From Comamonadaceae bacterium (GTDB lineage Bacteria; Pseudomonadota; Gammaproteobacteria; Burkholderiales; Burkholderiaceae_C): a stretch of 8,303 nt of DNA. Below, one piece after another: positions 1 through 6,050 of this stretch. Location of the stretch: assembly GCA_947452325.1 (NCBI GenBank), contig CANGCZ010000061.1, forward strand, positions 1 through 8,303. Reading direction: 5' to 3'. The translations under genes and the position numbers were made by a program. Under the pieces are notes generated by a model, which was not told the DNA's origin, made no database searches, and was given only the letters and a program-made list of their open reading frames with translations. Each line of letters starts with the position of its first letter. Position 1 is the first letter of the stretch.

Positions 1-176
1 ATCTGGCAAGCACGTTCTCAAGGCGTTTTTTCGCCAGCGCCTTGAAGCACGAACTGCTGTTGCGCCCCATTGGCACCACGGTGTATTTGATGCCGCCGTA
101 TGTACTGAGCGATGCAGACACCGGCTTACTGGCAGAGCGTTTACAAACCGTGTTTGATGAGGTGATCCGCGCATGA
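1..176 (+). CDS. bioA: BioA C-terminus (partial): adenosylmethionine-8-amino-7-oxononanoate aminotransferase
   Basis: Only the last 57 codons are present; the gene enters from the left edge, with the first full codon at position 3, and stops with TGA at 174-176. The visible protein reads LASTFSRRFFASALKHELLL, then RPIGTTVYLMPPYVLSD, and ends DEVIRA. The 'LRP-G--VYLMPPY' pattern is the typical C-terminal signature of BioA, the PLP enzyme that transfers an amino group from S-adenosylmethionine to KAPA to give DAPA in biotin synthesis. The catalytic lysine region lies outside the window. The stop overlaps the bioF start as ATGA (173-176), which fits a translationally coupled biotin operon. Identification is from the C-terminal motif and the bioF-bioD context. 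Confidence 0.88.
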   Translation, partial: LASTFSRRFFASALKHELLLRPIGTTVYLMPPYVLSDADTGLLAERLQTVFDEVIRA

Positions 177-1366
177 GTTTCACGCCATTGGACACCTTGA
201 AATCGCATTTGAATGCGATTGATACGCAAGGACTGCGGCGAGTCAGGCGCAGTGTGGAGTCAGTGTGTCAACCGCATCTGGTGGTCGATGGGAAGCCCAT
301 GCTGGCGTTCAACAGTAACGATTATTTGGGACTTGCGTCTCACCCGTTGGTCGTTGAAGCATTGAAAGAGGGTGCATCGCTGTACGGTGCCGGCAGCGGC
401 GCATCCCATTTGATCAGCGGGCATTCGCAGGCGCACGACCGTTTGGAAGAATTACTGGCCTCGATGTTGTCGCCGTATTTGCCGAGTGTGCGAGTGCTGT
501 CATTCAGCACCGGCTACATGGCAAACCTGGGCGTGCTCTCAGCCATGGCAGACATGGCCAAAGGTGACATCACATTTTTTTCAGATGCACTTAACCACGC
601 GTCTTTGATTGACGGCATACGTTTAACGCGCTCGGCGTGTCAGATCTACGCGCATGCGGATATTGCCGATTTGTCGTTGAAACTCTCGTCGTGCCAGAGT
701 GGCAATAAGGTCGTAGTGACAGACGGTGTGTTCAGCATGGACGGTGACACCGCCCCCTTGAAAGAGATGCTTGCTTTGTGCGAGCAACACGGTGCCTGGC
801 TGCTGGTGGATGACGCGCATGGCTTTGGTGTTTTAGGTGACACAGGCGCAGGTGTGTTGCAGCATTTCAATTTGCACTCTGGTCAGTTGATTTACATGGG
901 TACGCTGGGCAAGGCAGCGGGTGTGTCCGGTGCATTTATCGCTGCGCATGAGCATTTCATTGAATGGATGGTGCAGCGTTCGCGCCCCTACATTTACACC
1001 ACAGCATCTGCGCCTGCGTTGGCACATGCATTGTTGAGCAGCTTGCGTCTGATTCGCGCGGATGAAGGGCGCAGACGCAGAGCACACTTGCAGAATTTGA
1101 TCCAACAACTTTCCACTGCGCCCGTACCTGCGGGGTGGACGCGGATGCATTCAACGACAGCGATTCAGCCGCTGGTGATAGGCAGCAATGCGCAGGTTTT
1201 AAGGGCTTCAGCAGACATGCAATCGAAGGGTATTTGGATAACTGCCATCCGCGCACCCACTGTACCGGTGAATACCGCGAGGCTTCGCATCACTTTGTCT
1301 GCGTCGCACACTTCGCATGATGTGGACCGGTTGGTGCGGGCTTTGTCTTTTGAAAGTATTTCATGA
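173..1366 (+). CDS. bioF: 8-amino-7-oxononanoate synthase (KAPA synthase)
   Basis: This 397-residue cytosolic PLP enzyme condenses pimeloyl-ACP (or -CoA) with L-alanine to give KAPA, the first committed step of biotin ring assembly. Family landmarks appear in order: FNSNDYLGLASHP (46-58), YGAGSGASHLISGH (71-84), the FSTGYMANLG glycine region (111-120), SDALNHASLIDG with the ring-stacking histidine at about H142, VTDGVFSMDGD (182-191), VDDAHGFGVLG with the cofactor-binding aspartate and H216 (212-222), and YMGTLGKAAG with the Schiff-base lysine K247. Length fits the alpha-oxoamine synthase family (about 385-400). The start is supported by a GAGGTG Shine-Dalgarno at 159-164, 8 nt upstream, inside the end of bioA. 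Its own stop overlaps the bioD start as ATGA. I see no defect; the related enzymes KBL and ALA synthase are less likely given bioA and bioD on either side. Confidence 0.96.
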   Translation: MSFTPLDTLKSHLNAIDTQGLRRVRRSVESVCQPHLVVDGKPMLAFNSNDYLGLASHPLVVEALKEGASLYGAGSGASHLISGHSQAHDRLEELLASMLSPYLPSVRVLSFSTGYMANLGVLSAMADMAKGDITFFSDALNHASLIDGIRLTRSACQIYAHADIADLSLKLSSCQSGNKVVVTDGVFSMDGDTAPLKEMLALCEQHGAWLLVDDAHGFGVLGDTGAGVLQHFNLHSGQLIYMGTLGKAAGVSGAFIAAHEHFIEWMVQRSRPYIYTTASAPALAHALLSSLRLIRADEGRRRRAHLQNLIQQLSTAPVPAGWTRMHSTTAIQPLVIGSNAQVLRASADMQSKGIWITAIRAPTVPVNTARLRITLSASHTSHDVDRLVRALSFESIS

Positions 1367-2094
1367 ATCAGTCATTTCCAACACAAGCGTTTTCGTGTTT
1401 TGTCACAGGCACGGACACGGAAATTGGCAAGACCTTGGTGTCGTCTGCACTGGTGCATATGCAAGCAGATCGCGGCTGGCGCGTTGCCGCGATGAAGCCG
1501 GTGGCAGCCGGTGCCCAATGGCGGGATGGCCGTTGGTGCAATGAAGACGCGGACGCACTGGCAGCTTGCGCGTCTGTGAAATTACCTCAAGAAATCACTA
1601 CGCCTTATTTGTTCCAAGCACCTGCTGCACCGCACATTGCTGCTTCGTTGGAAGGCATGGTCATTGACCGTAAGCATGTGCTGAATTGCTACCAGCAAGT
1701 GAGTGCGCAAGCCGATGCGGTGGTGGTCGAAGGCGTTGGCGGCTTTCGCGTGCCTTTGAATGACAACTACGACACGGCGGACATGGCCAAAGACTTAGGC
1801 CTGCCAGTGGTGTTGGTGGTTGGCATGCGTTTGGGTTGCATCAGCCAGGTTTTGCTGACCGCCGAAGCGATACGTGCCAGAGGCCTGACTTTGATGGGCT
1901 GGGTGGCAAACACCGTGGACCCGCACATGCTTTACCCGCAGGAAAACATAGACGCCATCGCGCAGAGAATCAATGCGCCATTGTTAGCTTGTATTCCAAG
2001 ACTTGATGTGGCGGATGCAGACACGGCAGCGCGTAATTGGGGAGTTAGGAACCTGACCCCAATTAAACCAATTAAACAATTAAATTCTTTGTAG
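1363..2094 (+). CDS. bioD: ATP-dependent dethiobiotin synthetase with a 19-residue C-terminal extension
   Basis: BioD closes the ureido ring of dethiobiotin from DAPA, CO2 and ATP. The 243-residue protein shows the P-loop GTDTEIGKT (16-24), the substrate-binding lysine in MKPVAAG (K45), VVEGVGGFRVPLND (121-134) with its conserved glutamate and glycines, VANTVDP (181-187) and IPRL (211-214). It starts on the ATGA overlap with bioF; only a weak GAAAG lies upstream (1352-1356), so it probably depends on coupling. The last 19 codons (from N225) coincide exactly with a REP-like hairpin and AATTAAA units. The protein without them would be 224 residues, about the usual BioD length, so the tail is probably acquired, not functional. 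The 3' end overlaps the convergent folA by 15 bp. Gene identity is secure; the origin of the tail is inference. Confidence 0.95.
   Translation: MNQSFPTQAFSCFVTGTDTEIGKTLVSSALVHMQADRGWRVAAMKPVAAGAQWRDGRWCNEDADALAACASVKLPQEITTPYLFQAPAAPHIAASLEGMVIDRKHVLNCYQQVSAQADAVVVEGVGGFRVPLNDNYDTADMAKDLGLPVVLVVGMRLGCISQVLLTAEAIRARGLTLMGWVANTVDPHMLYPQENIDAIAQRINAPLLACIPRLDVADADTAARNWGVRNLTPIKPIKQLNSL
2035..2064. repeat. REP-like imperfect palindrome inside the 3' end of bioD
   Basis: A 30-bp hairpin begins exactly at the N225 codon of bioD. The outer arms are a perfect 8-bp inverted repeat, AATTGGGG (2035-2042) and CCCCAATT (2057-2064). Inside, TTAGG (2045-2049) pairs with CCTGA (2052-2056) including one G-T wobble, and AG (2043-2044) is a bulge on one side. 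A GC-rich stem with an asymmetric bulge and a tiny loop is the architecture of REP elements moved by RAYT (TnpA-REP) transposases. The minus strand reads AATTGGGGTCAGG, a wording I associate with such repeats scattered in betaproteobacterial genomes (from memory, not searched). No T-tract follows on either strand, so a classical intrinsic terminator is unlikely, though the stem could still slow polymerase between bioD and folA. Confidence 0.6.
2061..2085. repeat. Three tandem AATTAAA units at the bioD/folA junction
   Basis: Three consecutive units, AATTAAACC (2061-2069), AATTAAAC (2070-2077) and AATTAAAT (2078-2085), directly follow the REP-like hairpin and share its last four bases. They encode the IKPIKQLN end of BioD, and the third unit contains the folA stop codon (TAA on the minus strand at 2080-2082). 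AT-rich direct units next to a GC-rich hairpin fit a single composite repeat, or slippage at its edge. Confidence 0.65.
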
Positions 2095-2568
2095 GGTCAC
2101 CAGGCTATAGCCCAAACCTTGCGCAGAGGTATGTGACGTGCGATGAGTCTCAGTCCATTCACTCGCATTTAACTCAGGCGCAAAAGCATCACCTTCATAG
2201 TCTGCATCAATTTCAGTGATGACAAGTTGCTGCGCCAAGGGCAGGGCTTGTGCATACAACTGTGCGCCGCCGATCAGCCACACGACTTCATGGTCAGAGA
2301 ACAAACCCATAGCCGCTTGCAAAGAGTTCACCACTTGCGCGCCGGGCGCTTCAAACCCTGCTTGCCTTGACACCACCACGTTGGTTCTGCCGGGCAGCGG
2401 TCTGAATTTTTCGGGTATGGATTGCCAAGTGACGCGACCCATGATGACGGGTTGTCCTAAAGTCGTTCGCTTGAAATGCGCCAAGTCTTCAGGCAAATGC
2501 CAGGGTAAATCACCATTCACGCCAATGACGTTGTTGCGGGAGCGGGCGTAAATCAAATGCAGTGGCAT
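2080..2568 (-). CDS. folA: Dihydrofolate reductase
   Basis: FolA reduces dihydrofolate to tetrahydrofolate with NADPH and so recycles the product of ThyA. The 162-residue protein has the N-terminal strand and Met20-loop region (LIYARSRNNVIGVNGDLPWHLP, given here as residues 5-26), the active-site acid D28 in LPEDLAHFK, PVIMGRVTWQSI (40-51), RPLPGRTNVVVSR (56-68) and the NADPH-binding stretch WLIGGAQLYAQAL. Length matches the family (about 160-170). No convincing Shine-Dalgarno precedes the ATG at 2566-2568, so it may be translated weakly or from a longer thyA-eamA-folA message; the gap to the transporter stop is 51 bp. The stop lies within the AATTAAA units, and the gene overlaps bioD tail-to-tail by 15 bp. 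I see no damaged motif. Confidence 0.95.
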   Translation of the reverse strand: MPLHLIYARSRNNVIGVNGDLPWHLPEDLAHFKRTTLGQPVIMGRVTWQSIPEKFRPLPGRTNVVVSRQAGFEAPGAQVVNSLQAAMGLFSDHEVVWLIGGAQLYAQALPLAQQLVITEIDADYEGDAFAPELNASEWTETHRTSHTSAQGLGYSLVTLQRI

Positions 2569-2619
2569 GGCAAATCAAGTATGTAAAAACAGTCAATCCC
2601 CATTGTCGGTCAACAAGGC

Positions 2620-3558
2620 TTACCCATTGGCAGCAGGTGATGAGCGCGAGGGCAGCAACACCGCAGCGATGGCGGTCAGTACGCAAATCAGCGCCACGTA
2701 GTCTTGCCAATGCGGCCATTCTCCGACCATGAAAGTTGCGAACAAAGTACCTATCAAAGGCACGGCCATGATGCTCATGGCGCTGGTCGAAGAGGGCAGG
2801 TCCCGTGCAAAACCGAACCAGATCAGTTGCGCAAATCCGTAATTCACAAACACCGAATAAAACAAAGCGCCCCATGCCATGGGTGAAATGTCCCACGCAG
2901 GCCAGGTTTCAGTCGCCATCGCCAGCAAAATGATGCACGGACCGCTGAGCATCATCATCCAGACAGACAGCGATTGCACCGGCAGCGTGAAGCGTATGCG
3001 CCGCATCCATAGCGTGCCTATGGCCCAGCTGATGGCCCCGATTTCCATCCACATCACACCCATCGGTTTGCCTTGCAATGCGGTCAATTCATGCGAGATC
3101 AGCAGCCCTATGCCCAATAAGGCGGCGATGACCGCGATGACCACGCGTTTGTTCAACTGCTGCCCCATGAACAGCACGCCGAACACCACAGTCCACACCG
3201 GAAACACATAGCTCAAGATGGCTGCACGCCCGGAAGCCAGTGACACAATGCCCAGAATGGACACGGTGTGCAAGATGAACATATTCGGTATGCCGAGCAA
3301 AACGATGTCGCGCCATTCACGCGGCGTGGCAGGCCACAGGCGCAGGCCACGGTAGCGGAAATACGCCATCAGCCAGCACGACCCCAGGAACATGGTGAGC
3401 CCGCGCAAGTACAAAGGCGGCAGCTCGCGCACGGCGACTTTCATCATCGGCCAATTGATGCCCCACATCAAGGTCAGCGCGATCAGCGCCAACACTTGTT
3501 GCCGGGTAATGCCAGGGTGTTTCAAACCGCCACCGGCGCTTTGATGGCCGGGTGACAT
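2620..3558 (-). CDS. EamA-type (DMT superfamily) inner-membrane transporter
   Basis: The 312-residue hydrophobic protein is built as two EamA halves (about 20-157 and 168-304), with roughly ten membrane segments expected. Family-like features are the first helix LALIALTLMWGINWPMMK, a helix followed by RAAILSYVFPVWTVVFGVLFMGQ (111-133), and in the second half SSTSAMSIMAVPLIGTLFA followed by MVGEWP (256-282). These carriers usually export small metabolites; the substrate cannot be told from sequence. The ATG at 3556-3558 lies within thyA (37-bp overlap) and has only a distant GAGG. A TTG at 3523-3525 overlapping the thyA stop as TTGA, after GGTGGCGG, is a plausible alternative start 11 codons in and would not cut any helix. 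Its place between thyA and folA suggests shared transcription; a pteridine- or nucleoside-related role would be speculation. Confidence 0.88.
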   Translation of the reverse strand: MSPGHQSAGGGLKHPGITRQQVLALIALTLMWGINWPMMKVAVRELPPLYLRGLTMFLGSCWLMAYFRYRGLRLWPATPREWRDIVLLGIPNMFILHTVSILGIVSLASGRAAILSYVFPVWTVVFGVLFMGQQLNKRVVIAVIAALLGIGLLISHELTALQGKPMGVMWMEIGAISWAIGTLWMRRIRFTLPVQSLSVWMMMLSGPCIILLAMATETWPAWDISPMAWGALFYSVFVNYGFAQLIWFGFARDLPSSTSAMSIMAVPLIGTLFATFMVGEWPHWQDYVALICVLTAIAAVLLPSRSSPAANG

Positions 3559-4355
3559 TGGTAGTCGCGCACCTCGAAGTCTTCGAACTCGTAATCGAAG
3601 ATAGATGTGGGTTTGCGTTTGATATGCAGAGTGGGTGCGGGAAATGCAGAGCGGGACAATTGCAACTCCACTTGTTCATGGTGGTTGCTGTAGATGTGGC
3701 AATCACCACCGGTCCAGATGAAGTCGCCGACTTCCAGGTCGCATTGCTGGGCCACCATGTGGGTGAGCAGCGCGTAGCTGGCGATGTTGAAAGGCACACC
3801 TAAAAAAATATCTGCACTGCGTTGGTACAACTGGCAACTCAGTTGGCCTTTACCGCCTGCGGTAGTGGGCGGTGCCACATAAAACTGAAAAAAGGCATGG
3901 CAAGGCATGAGCGCCATTTTGGATAACTCGGCCACATTCCAAGCGCTGACGATGATGCGGCGTGAATCCGGGTTGGTTTTTAAAGTGTGAATCACATCGC
4001 TGATCTGGTCTATGTGTTGGCCGTCAGGTGTCGGCCAACTGCGCCACTGCACACCATAAACGGGACCCAAGTCGCCGTCAGCCCGGGCCCATTCATCCCA
4101 AATGCTCACGCCGCGTTCTTTCAACCAGTTGTTATTGCTTGATCCGGTGAGAAACCACAGCAGTTCAATGATGATGGATTTCAGGTGAACTTTTTTGGTG
4201 GTGACCAGCGGAAAACCTTGGCGTAAATCGAAGCGCATTTGGTGGCCGAACACGCTGCGAGTGCCGGTGCCGGTGCGGTCAGACTTCTCCACACCATGCA
4301 TGTATACATGGCGCATGAAATCTTCGTAAGGGGTGGGGATGGTGGTGGAAGTCAT
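3522..4355 (-). CDS. thyA: Thymidylate synthase
   Basis: ThyA methylates dUMP to dTMP using methylenetetrahydrofolate, releasing dihydrofolate that FolA regenerates. The 277-residue sequence has DRTGTGTRSVFGHQMRF (26-42), FPLVTTKKVHLKSI (48-61), ELLWFLTG (64-71), the phosphate-binding arginines in SRRIIVSAWNV (131-141), the catalytic nucleophile C152 in LMPCHAFFQFYV, the SCQLYQRSADIFLGVPFNIASYA block and GGDCHIYSNH. It ends HPAIKAPVAV with the usual C-terminal valine. It is slightly longer than the E. coli enzyme (264), with extra residues at the N-terminus. No clear Shine-Dalgarno precedes the ATG (the upstream bases are CTCTCCCC). Only 26 bp separate it from the stop of the upstream antitoxin, so it probably shares that transcript. 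Its 3' end overlaps the transporter start. Confidence 0.97.
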   Translation of the reverse strand: MTSTTIPTPYEDFMRHVYMHGVEKSDRTGTGTRSVFGHQMRFDLRQGFPLVTTKKVHLKSIIIELLWFLTGSSNNNWLKERGVSIWDEWARADGDLGPVYGVQWRSWPTPDGQHIDQISDVIHTLKTNPDSRRIIVSAWNVAELSKMALMPCHAFFQFYVAPPTTAGGKGQLSCQLYQRSADIFLGVPFNIASYALLTHMVAQQCDLEVGDFIWTGGDCHIYSNHHEQVELQLSRSAFPAPTLHIKRKPTSIFDYEFEDFEVRDYQCHPAIKAPVAV

Positions 4356-4381
4356 GGGGAGAGTTTAAGGGTGAGATTCCA

Positions 4382-4627
4382 TCAGATGTTGGGCAACTCA
4401 TCGCCCTTGGCGACCGGTGCGTTGGGGATGGCATTCATGAACCGATGACAGTCGCTGCGATTGCCTTGGGCGGCTTCGGACTTGAGGTAGTCCAGCGTCA
4501 TCACCGAAGCCATTTTTTCTGACACGGCAGCGGCGATGAATTGATTCACAGAAATCTCGTCTCGCAGGGCCAACTCCTTCACCTTCTGGTGCACAGAATT
4601 GGGCAATCGAACGGTCAATGCGGTCAT
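4382..4627 (-). CDS. Ribbon-helix-helix (HicB-type) antitoxin, module 1
   Basis: This 81-residue protein begins with a beta-strand, TALTVRLP, then a helix (SVHQKVKELA) and a second helix (SVNQFIAAAVSEKMA), the layout of a ribbon-helix-helix DNA-binding domain. The tail (MTLDYLKSEAAQGNR to the end) resembles proteins annotated as HicB-family antitoxins that neutralise PIN toxins. I chose the ATG at 4625-4627 over an in-frame ATG at 4640-4642 because GGGGGAG (4634-4640) is a strong Shine-Dalgarno 6 nt upstream of it and overlaps the upstream ATG. The start overlaps the stop of a truncated PIN gene as ATGA, so the pair was toxin-first. With its toxin destroyed it is an orphan antitoxin, and it lies 26 bp upstream of thyA on the same strand. 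It may still repress the nearby promoter. The family call is from motif resemblance. Confidence 0.83.
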   Translation of the reverse strand: MTALTVRLPNSVHQKVKELALRDEISVNQFIAAAVSEKMASVMTLDYLKSEAAQGNRSDCHRFMNAIPNAPVAKGDELPNI

Positions 4628-4779
4628 GGTGTACTCCCCCATAAAGTCAAAAATTCTGCGGGTGTCGGGGCCCTGACATTCAGTTCCGTGGCCCGCTTAA
4701 AGTCTTTCACACGGTGGGTGATGATGTACTTGCACCCAGAAGCCACAGCGCCCTCCAAAACCATGTCGTCATCCGGAAG
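4624..4779 (-). pseudogene. C-terminal remnant of a PIN-domain toxin, module 1
   Basis: The reading frame ending in TGA at 4624-4626 holds 51 codons that match the end of a PIN-family toxin: LPDDDMVLEGAVASG, KYIITHRVKDF and a VRAPTPAEFL tail, corresponding to the usual 'DPDDDMVLE', 'DYIVTHNVRDF' and 'V-TPAEFL' motifs. Two late catalytic acids (in DDDM and KDF) remain. The N-terminal half with the first aspartate and the following acidic residue is missing. Upstream the frame reaches TAA at 4786-4788 within two codons, and the DNA becomes very AT-rich, so the 5' break lies near 4780. No start codon in a sensible place is visible, apart from the internal M of DDDM. The remnant cannot be an active RNase. 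Its ATGA link to the antitoxin is intact. Confidence 0.8.
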
Positions 4780-4784
4780 ATTAC

Positions 4785-4812
4785 TTTATTAAATACCTGT
4801 TAATTTTTTCAA
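4785..4812 (-). promoter_or_regulatory. Candidate sigma70 promoter reading into module 1 and thyA
   Basis: On the minus strand, TTGAAA (4807-4812, 5 of 6 consensus) is followed after 16 bp by AATAAA (4785-4790, 4 of 6). It sits in the AT-rich stretch right next to the break point of the truncated toxin and would transcribe the antitoxin, thyA, the transporter and folA. Judged by eye; AT-rich DNA gives chance matches. Confidence 0.4.
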
Positions 4813-4820
4813 AATAATTG

Positions 4821-4849
4821 TTGCTTAATAATTAATAATTCAATATGAA
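4821..4849 (+). promoter_or_regulatory. Candidate promoter for the hydrolase pseudogene
   Basis: TTGCTT (4821-4826, 3 of 6) and TATGAA (4844-4849, 4 of 6) are separated by 17 bp and lie 20 bp before the ATG at 4870. Two tandem TTAATAA copies (4825-4838) occupy the spacer. A GAGG Shine-Dalgarno follows at 4860-4863. The match is modest and in AT-rich DNA. Confidence 0.35.
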
Positions 4850-4869
4850 CTTTTTAAACGAGGTATGGC

Positions 4870-5544
4870 ATGAAATCATCCACTTACTACGCCATTTTTG
4901 CCCTCGCGGGAATATTTTGCGCCATGCTTGCAACAGCCGTTGCATGGGGCGGCCCCAGTACACCAGTACCCATAGCGAGCATCAACGACCCCTTCAAATC
5001 GGTTGATTTCTCCAAAATACCTGCCTTGAAAAACTACCAAGGTGCAGACGGCGAACAACTTTTTTACAGGGAGTACGCGCCCCAAGGCGACAACAAGATT
5101 GCAATTGTTTGTCAAAGCCGTGCAGCCGCCTAGGCCATCCACCTTGATCGGGTTCAGTTCAGGTGGTGGTTTTGTCCTCAGAGTCGCGGCGAGCGAAATG
5201 CAATCTGCTTTTGACAGTTATCTTTTGCTGGCTCCTTTTTTGGGACACACCGCGCCAAACTACAGACCTGATAGCGGCGGGTGGGTTTCGGTAGGTGTAC
5301 CTCGCATCTTGGCTATAACTTTGCTGCCAGCCCAGACTATCGGCAAGACTTGTTGAATGCCAAGGGCAAAGTGGCCATATTGGCAGGCGACGCCGATGAC
5401 TTATTGAAATCACAAGAGCTTCAAGTCATTGTGCAAACTGCAGGAAAAGACTGGGAGGTTAAGTTATTGCCGGGCATTGGACATATTCCTTTGACCTTGG
5501 ATCCTGTGGCGTTGAAAGCGGTGGTTGAACTGGTCACACATTGA
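4870..5544 (+). pseudogene. Alpha/beta-hydrolase pseudogene with two internal deletions
   Basis: Three pieces of one hydrolase survive in two frames. Piece 1 (4870 to about 5109, frame 1) starts with an N-terminal anchor or signal (residues 8-26 hydrophobic), then SINDPFKSVDF, GADGEQLFYREYAP and NKIAIV. Piece 2 (about 5108-5320, frame 2) has FVKAVQPPRPSTLIGFSSGG with the GxSxG nucleophile, then FDSYLLLAPFLG and GGWVSVGVPRI. Piece 3 (about 5308-5544, frame 1) has NFAASPDYRQDLLNA, the acid loop AGDADD and the histidine in GIGHIPLTLDP. The oxyanion HG motif and the D-RGHG region between pieces 1 and 2 are gone, and so is part of the lid region between pieces 2 and 3; both gaps change frame. Intact relatives are longer, about 300-330 residues from memory. 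A good Shine-Dalgarno (GAGG, 4860-4863) remains. The product reading from 4870 stops at 5131-5133 and should be inactive. Confidence 0.85.
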
Positions 5545-5549
5545 CAGAA

Positions 5550-6050
5550 TCAACGCTCACCCACATTGCGAAGCACGGTCTGAATCACTTCTTTGCTGAT
5601 ACGAAAGTCAGAGTCGTGCAAGCGTTCAAAACAGGCTCTTGCTGATTCAATCAGCCCGTGTCTTTTGGCAAAACCGATCACTGCGGCAGTGCCCGCCACT
5701 TGTATGCCCTACTCGTTCGCAATGGCTCTACCGGCGCGTTCGTCAATCAACACGATGGCTTGCCCGGCAGGCTGTGCCAAAGCCAAGCAAATGCAGTCGG
5801 ATTCGCCCTGATCCAAGCTGAGCATATTTGGCGGCGGCGCTGGTATTTTTTGACGCCAAATACTGACGTGTTTATTTTTAATCGCCTGGGCTATTTCTGT
5901 TTCGCCGCGTGCACGGGTGCCCGGCAGCGCTTCTTTCTGCACTGAAGGTGGTATCCATACTGTGCCGAACAAGGCGGGAAGCCAATCCAGTCCATCAACG
6001 ATGGCAAGCCCAATCAACGGGCTTGCATCGCTTATGACGTAGCGAGCCAT
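5550..6050 (-). pseudogene. PIN/DUF3368 toxin interrupted by an in-frame TAG, module 2
   Basis: Reading from ATG 6048-6050, 113 residues carry a PIN core: SDASPLIGLA with D8, PPSVQKE with E40, LDQGESDCICLALA with E83/D85, and VLIDERAGRAIA with D103. A TAG (5709-5711) follows ANE. The same frame then continues without another stop for 52 codons to TGA (5550-5552), and this part (GIQVAGTAAVIGFAKRHGLI onwards, ending VLRNVGER) matches the normal C-terminal region of DUF3368-type PIN proteins. Relatives often have leucine at the TAG position, so a TTG to TAG change is one possible origin. A 113-residue product would keep the acidic residues but lose the last strand and helices, and is probably inactive or unstable. 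It overlaps the antitoxin by 19 bp and has only weak ribosome-binding signals, implying coupling. The stop lies 5 bp from the end of the convergent hydrolase. Confidence 0.85.

Noticed and set aside
2035..2085. Hairpin as an intrinsic terminator for bioD or folA
   Set aside because: The stem is strong, but neither strand has a run of T directly after it, and it lies within the bioD coding sequence. Kept as a REP-like repeat.
2569..2619. Separate folA promoter in the 51-bp gap (minus-strand TTGACC or TTGACT)
   Set aside because: The -35-like boxes have no acceptable -10 partner at 15-19 bp spacing.
3317..3799. 160-codon minus-strand open frame overlapping thyA and the transporter
   Set aside because: It is a shifted-frame shadow of two genes with complete family motifs.
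4628..4642. Longer antitoxin 1 starting at ATG 4640-4642
   Set aside because: The five extra codons are the antitoxin's own Shine-Dalgarno region (GGGGGAG), and no ribosome-binding site precedes the upstream ATG.
5042..5356. Independent 104-codon open frame on the + strand
   Set aside because: Its residues from about FVKAV onward are the middle piece of the hydrolase; the start codon is a chance ATG inside piece 1 in another frame.
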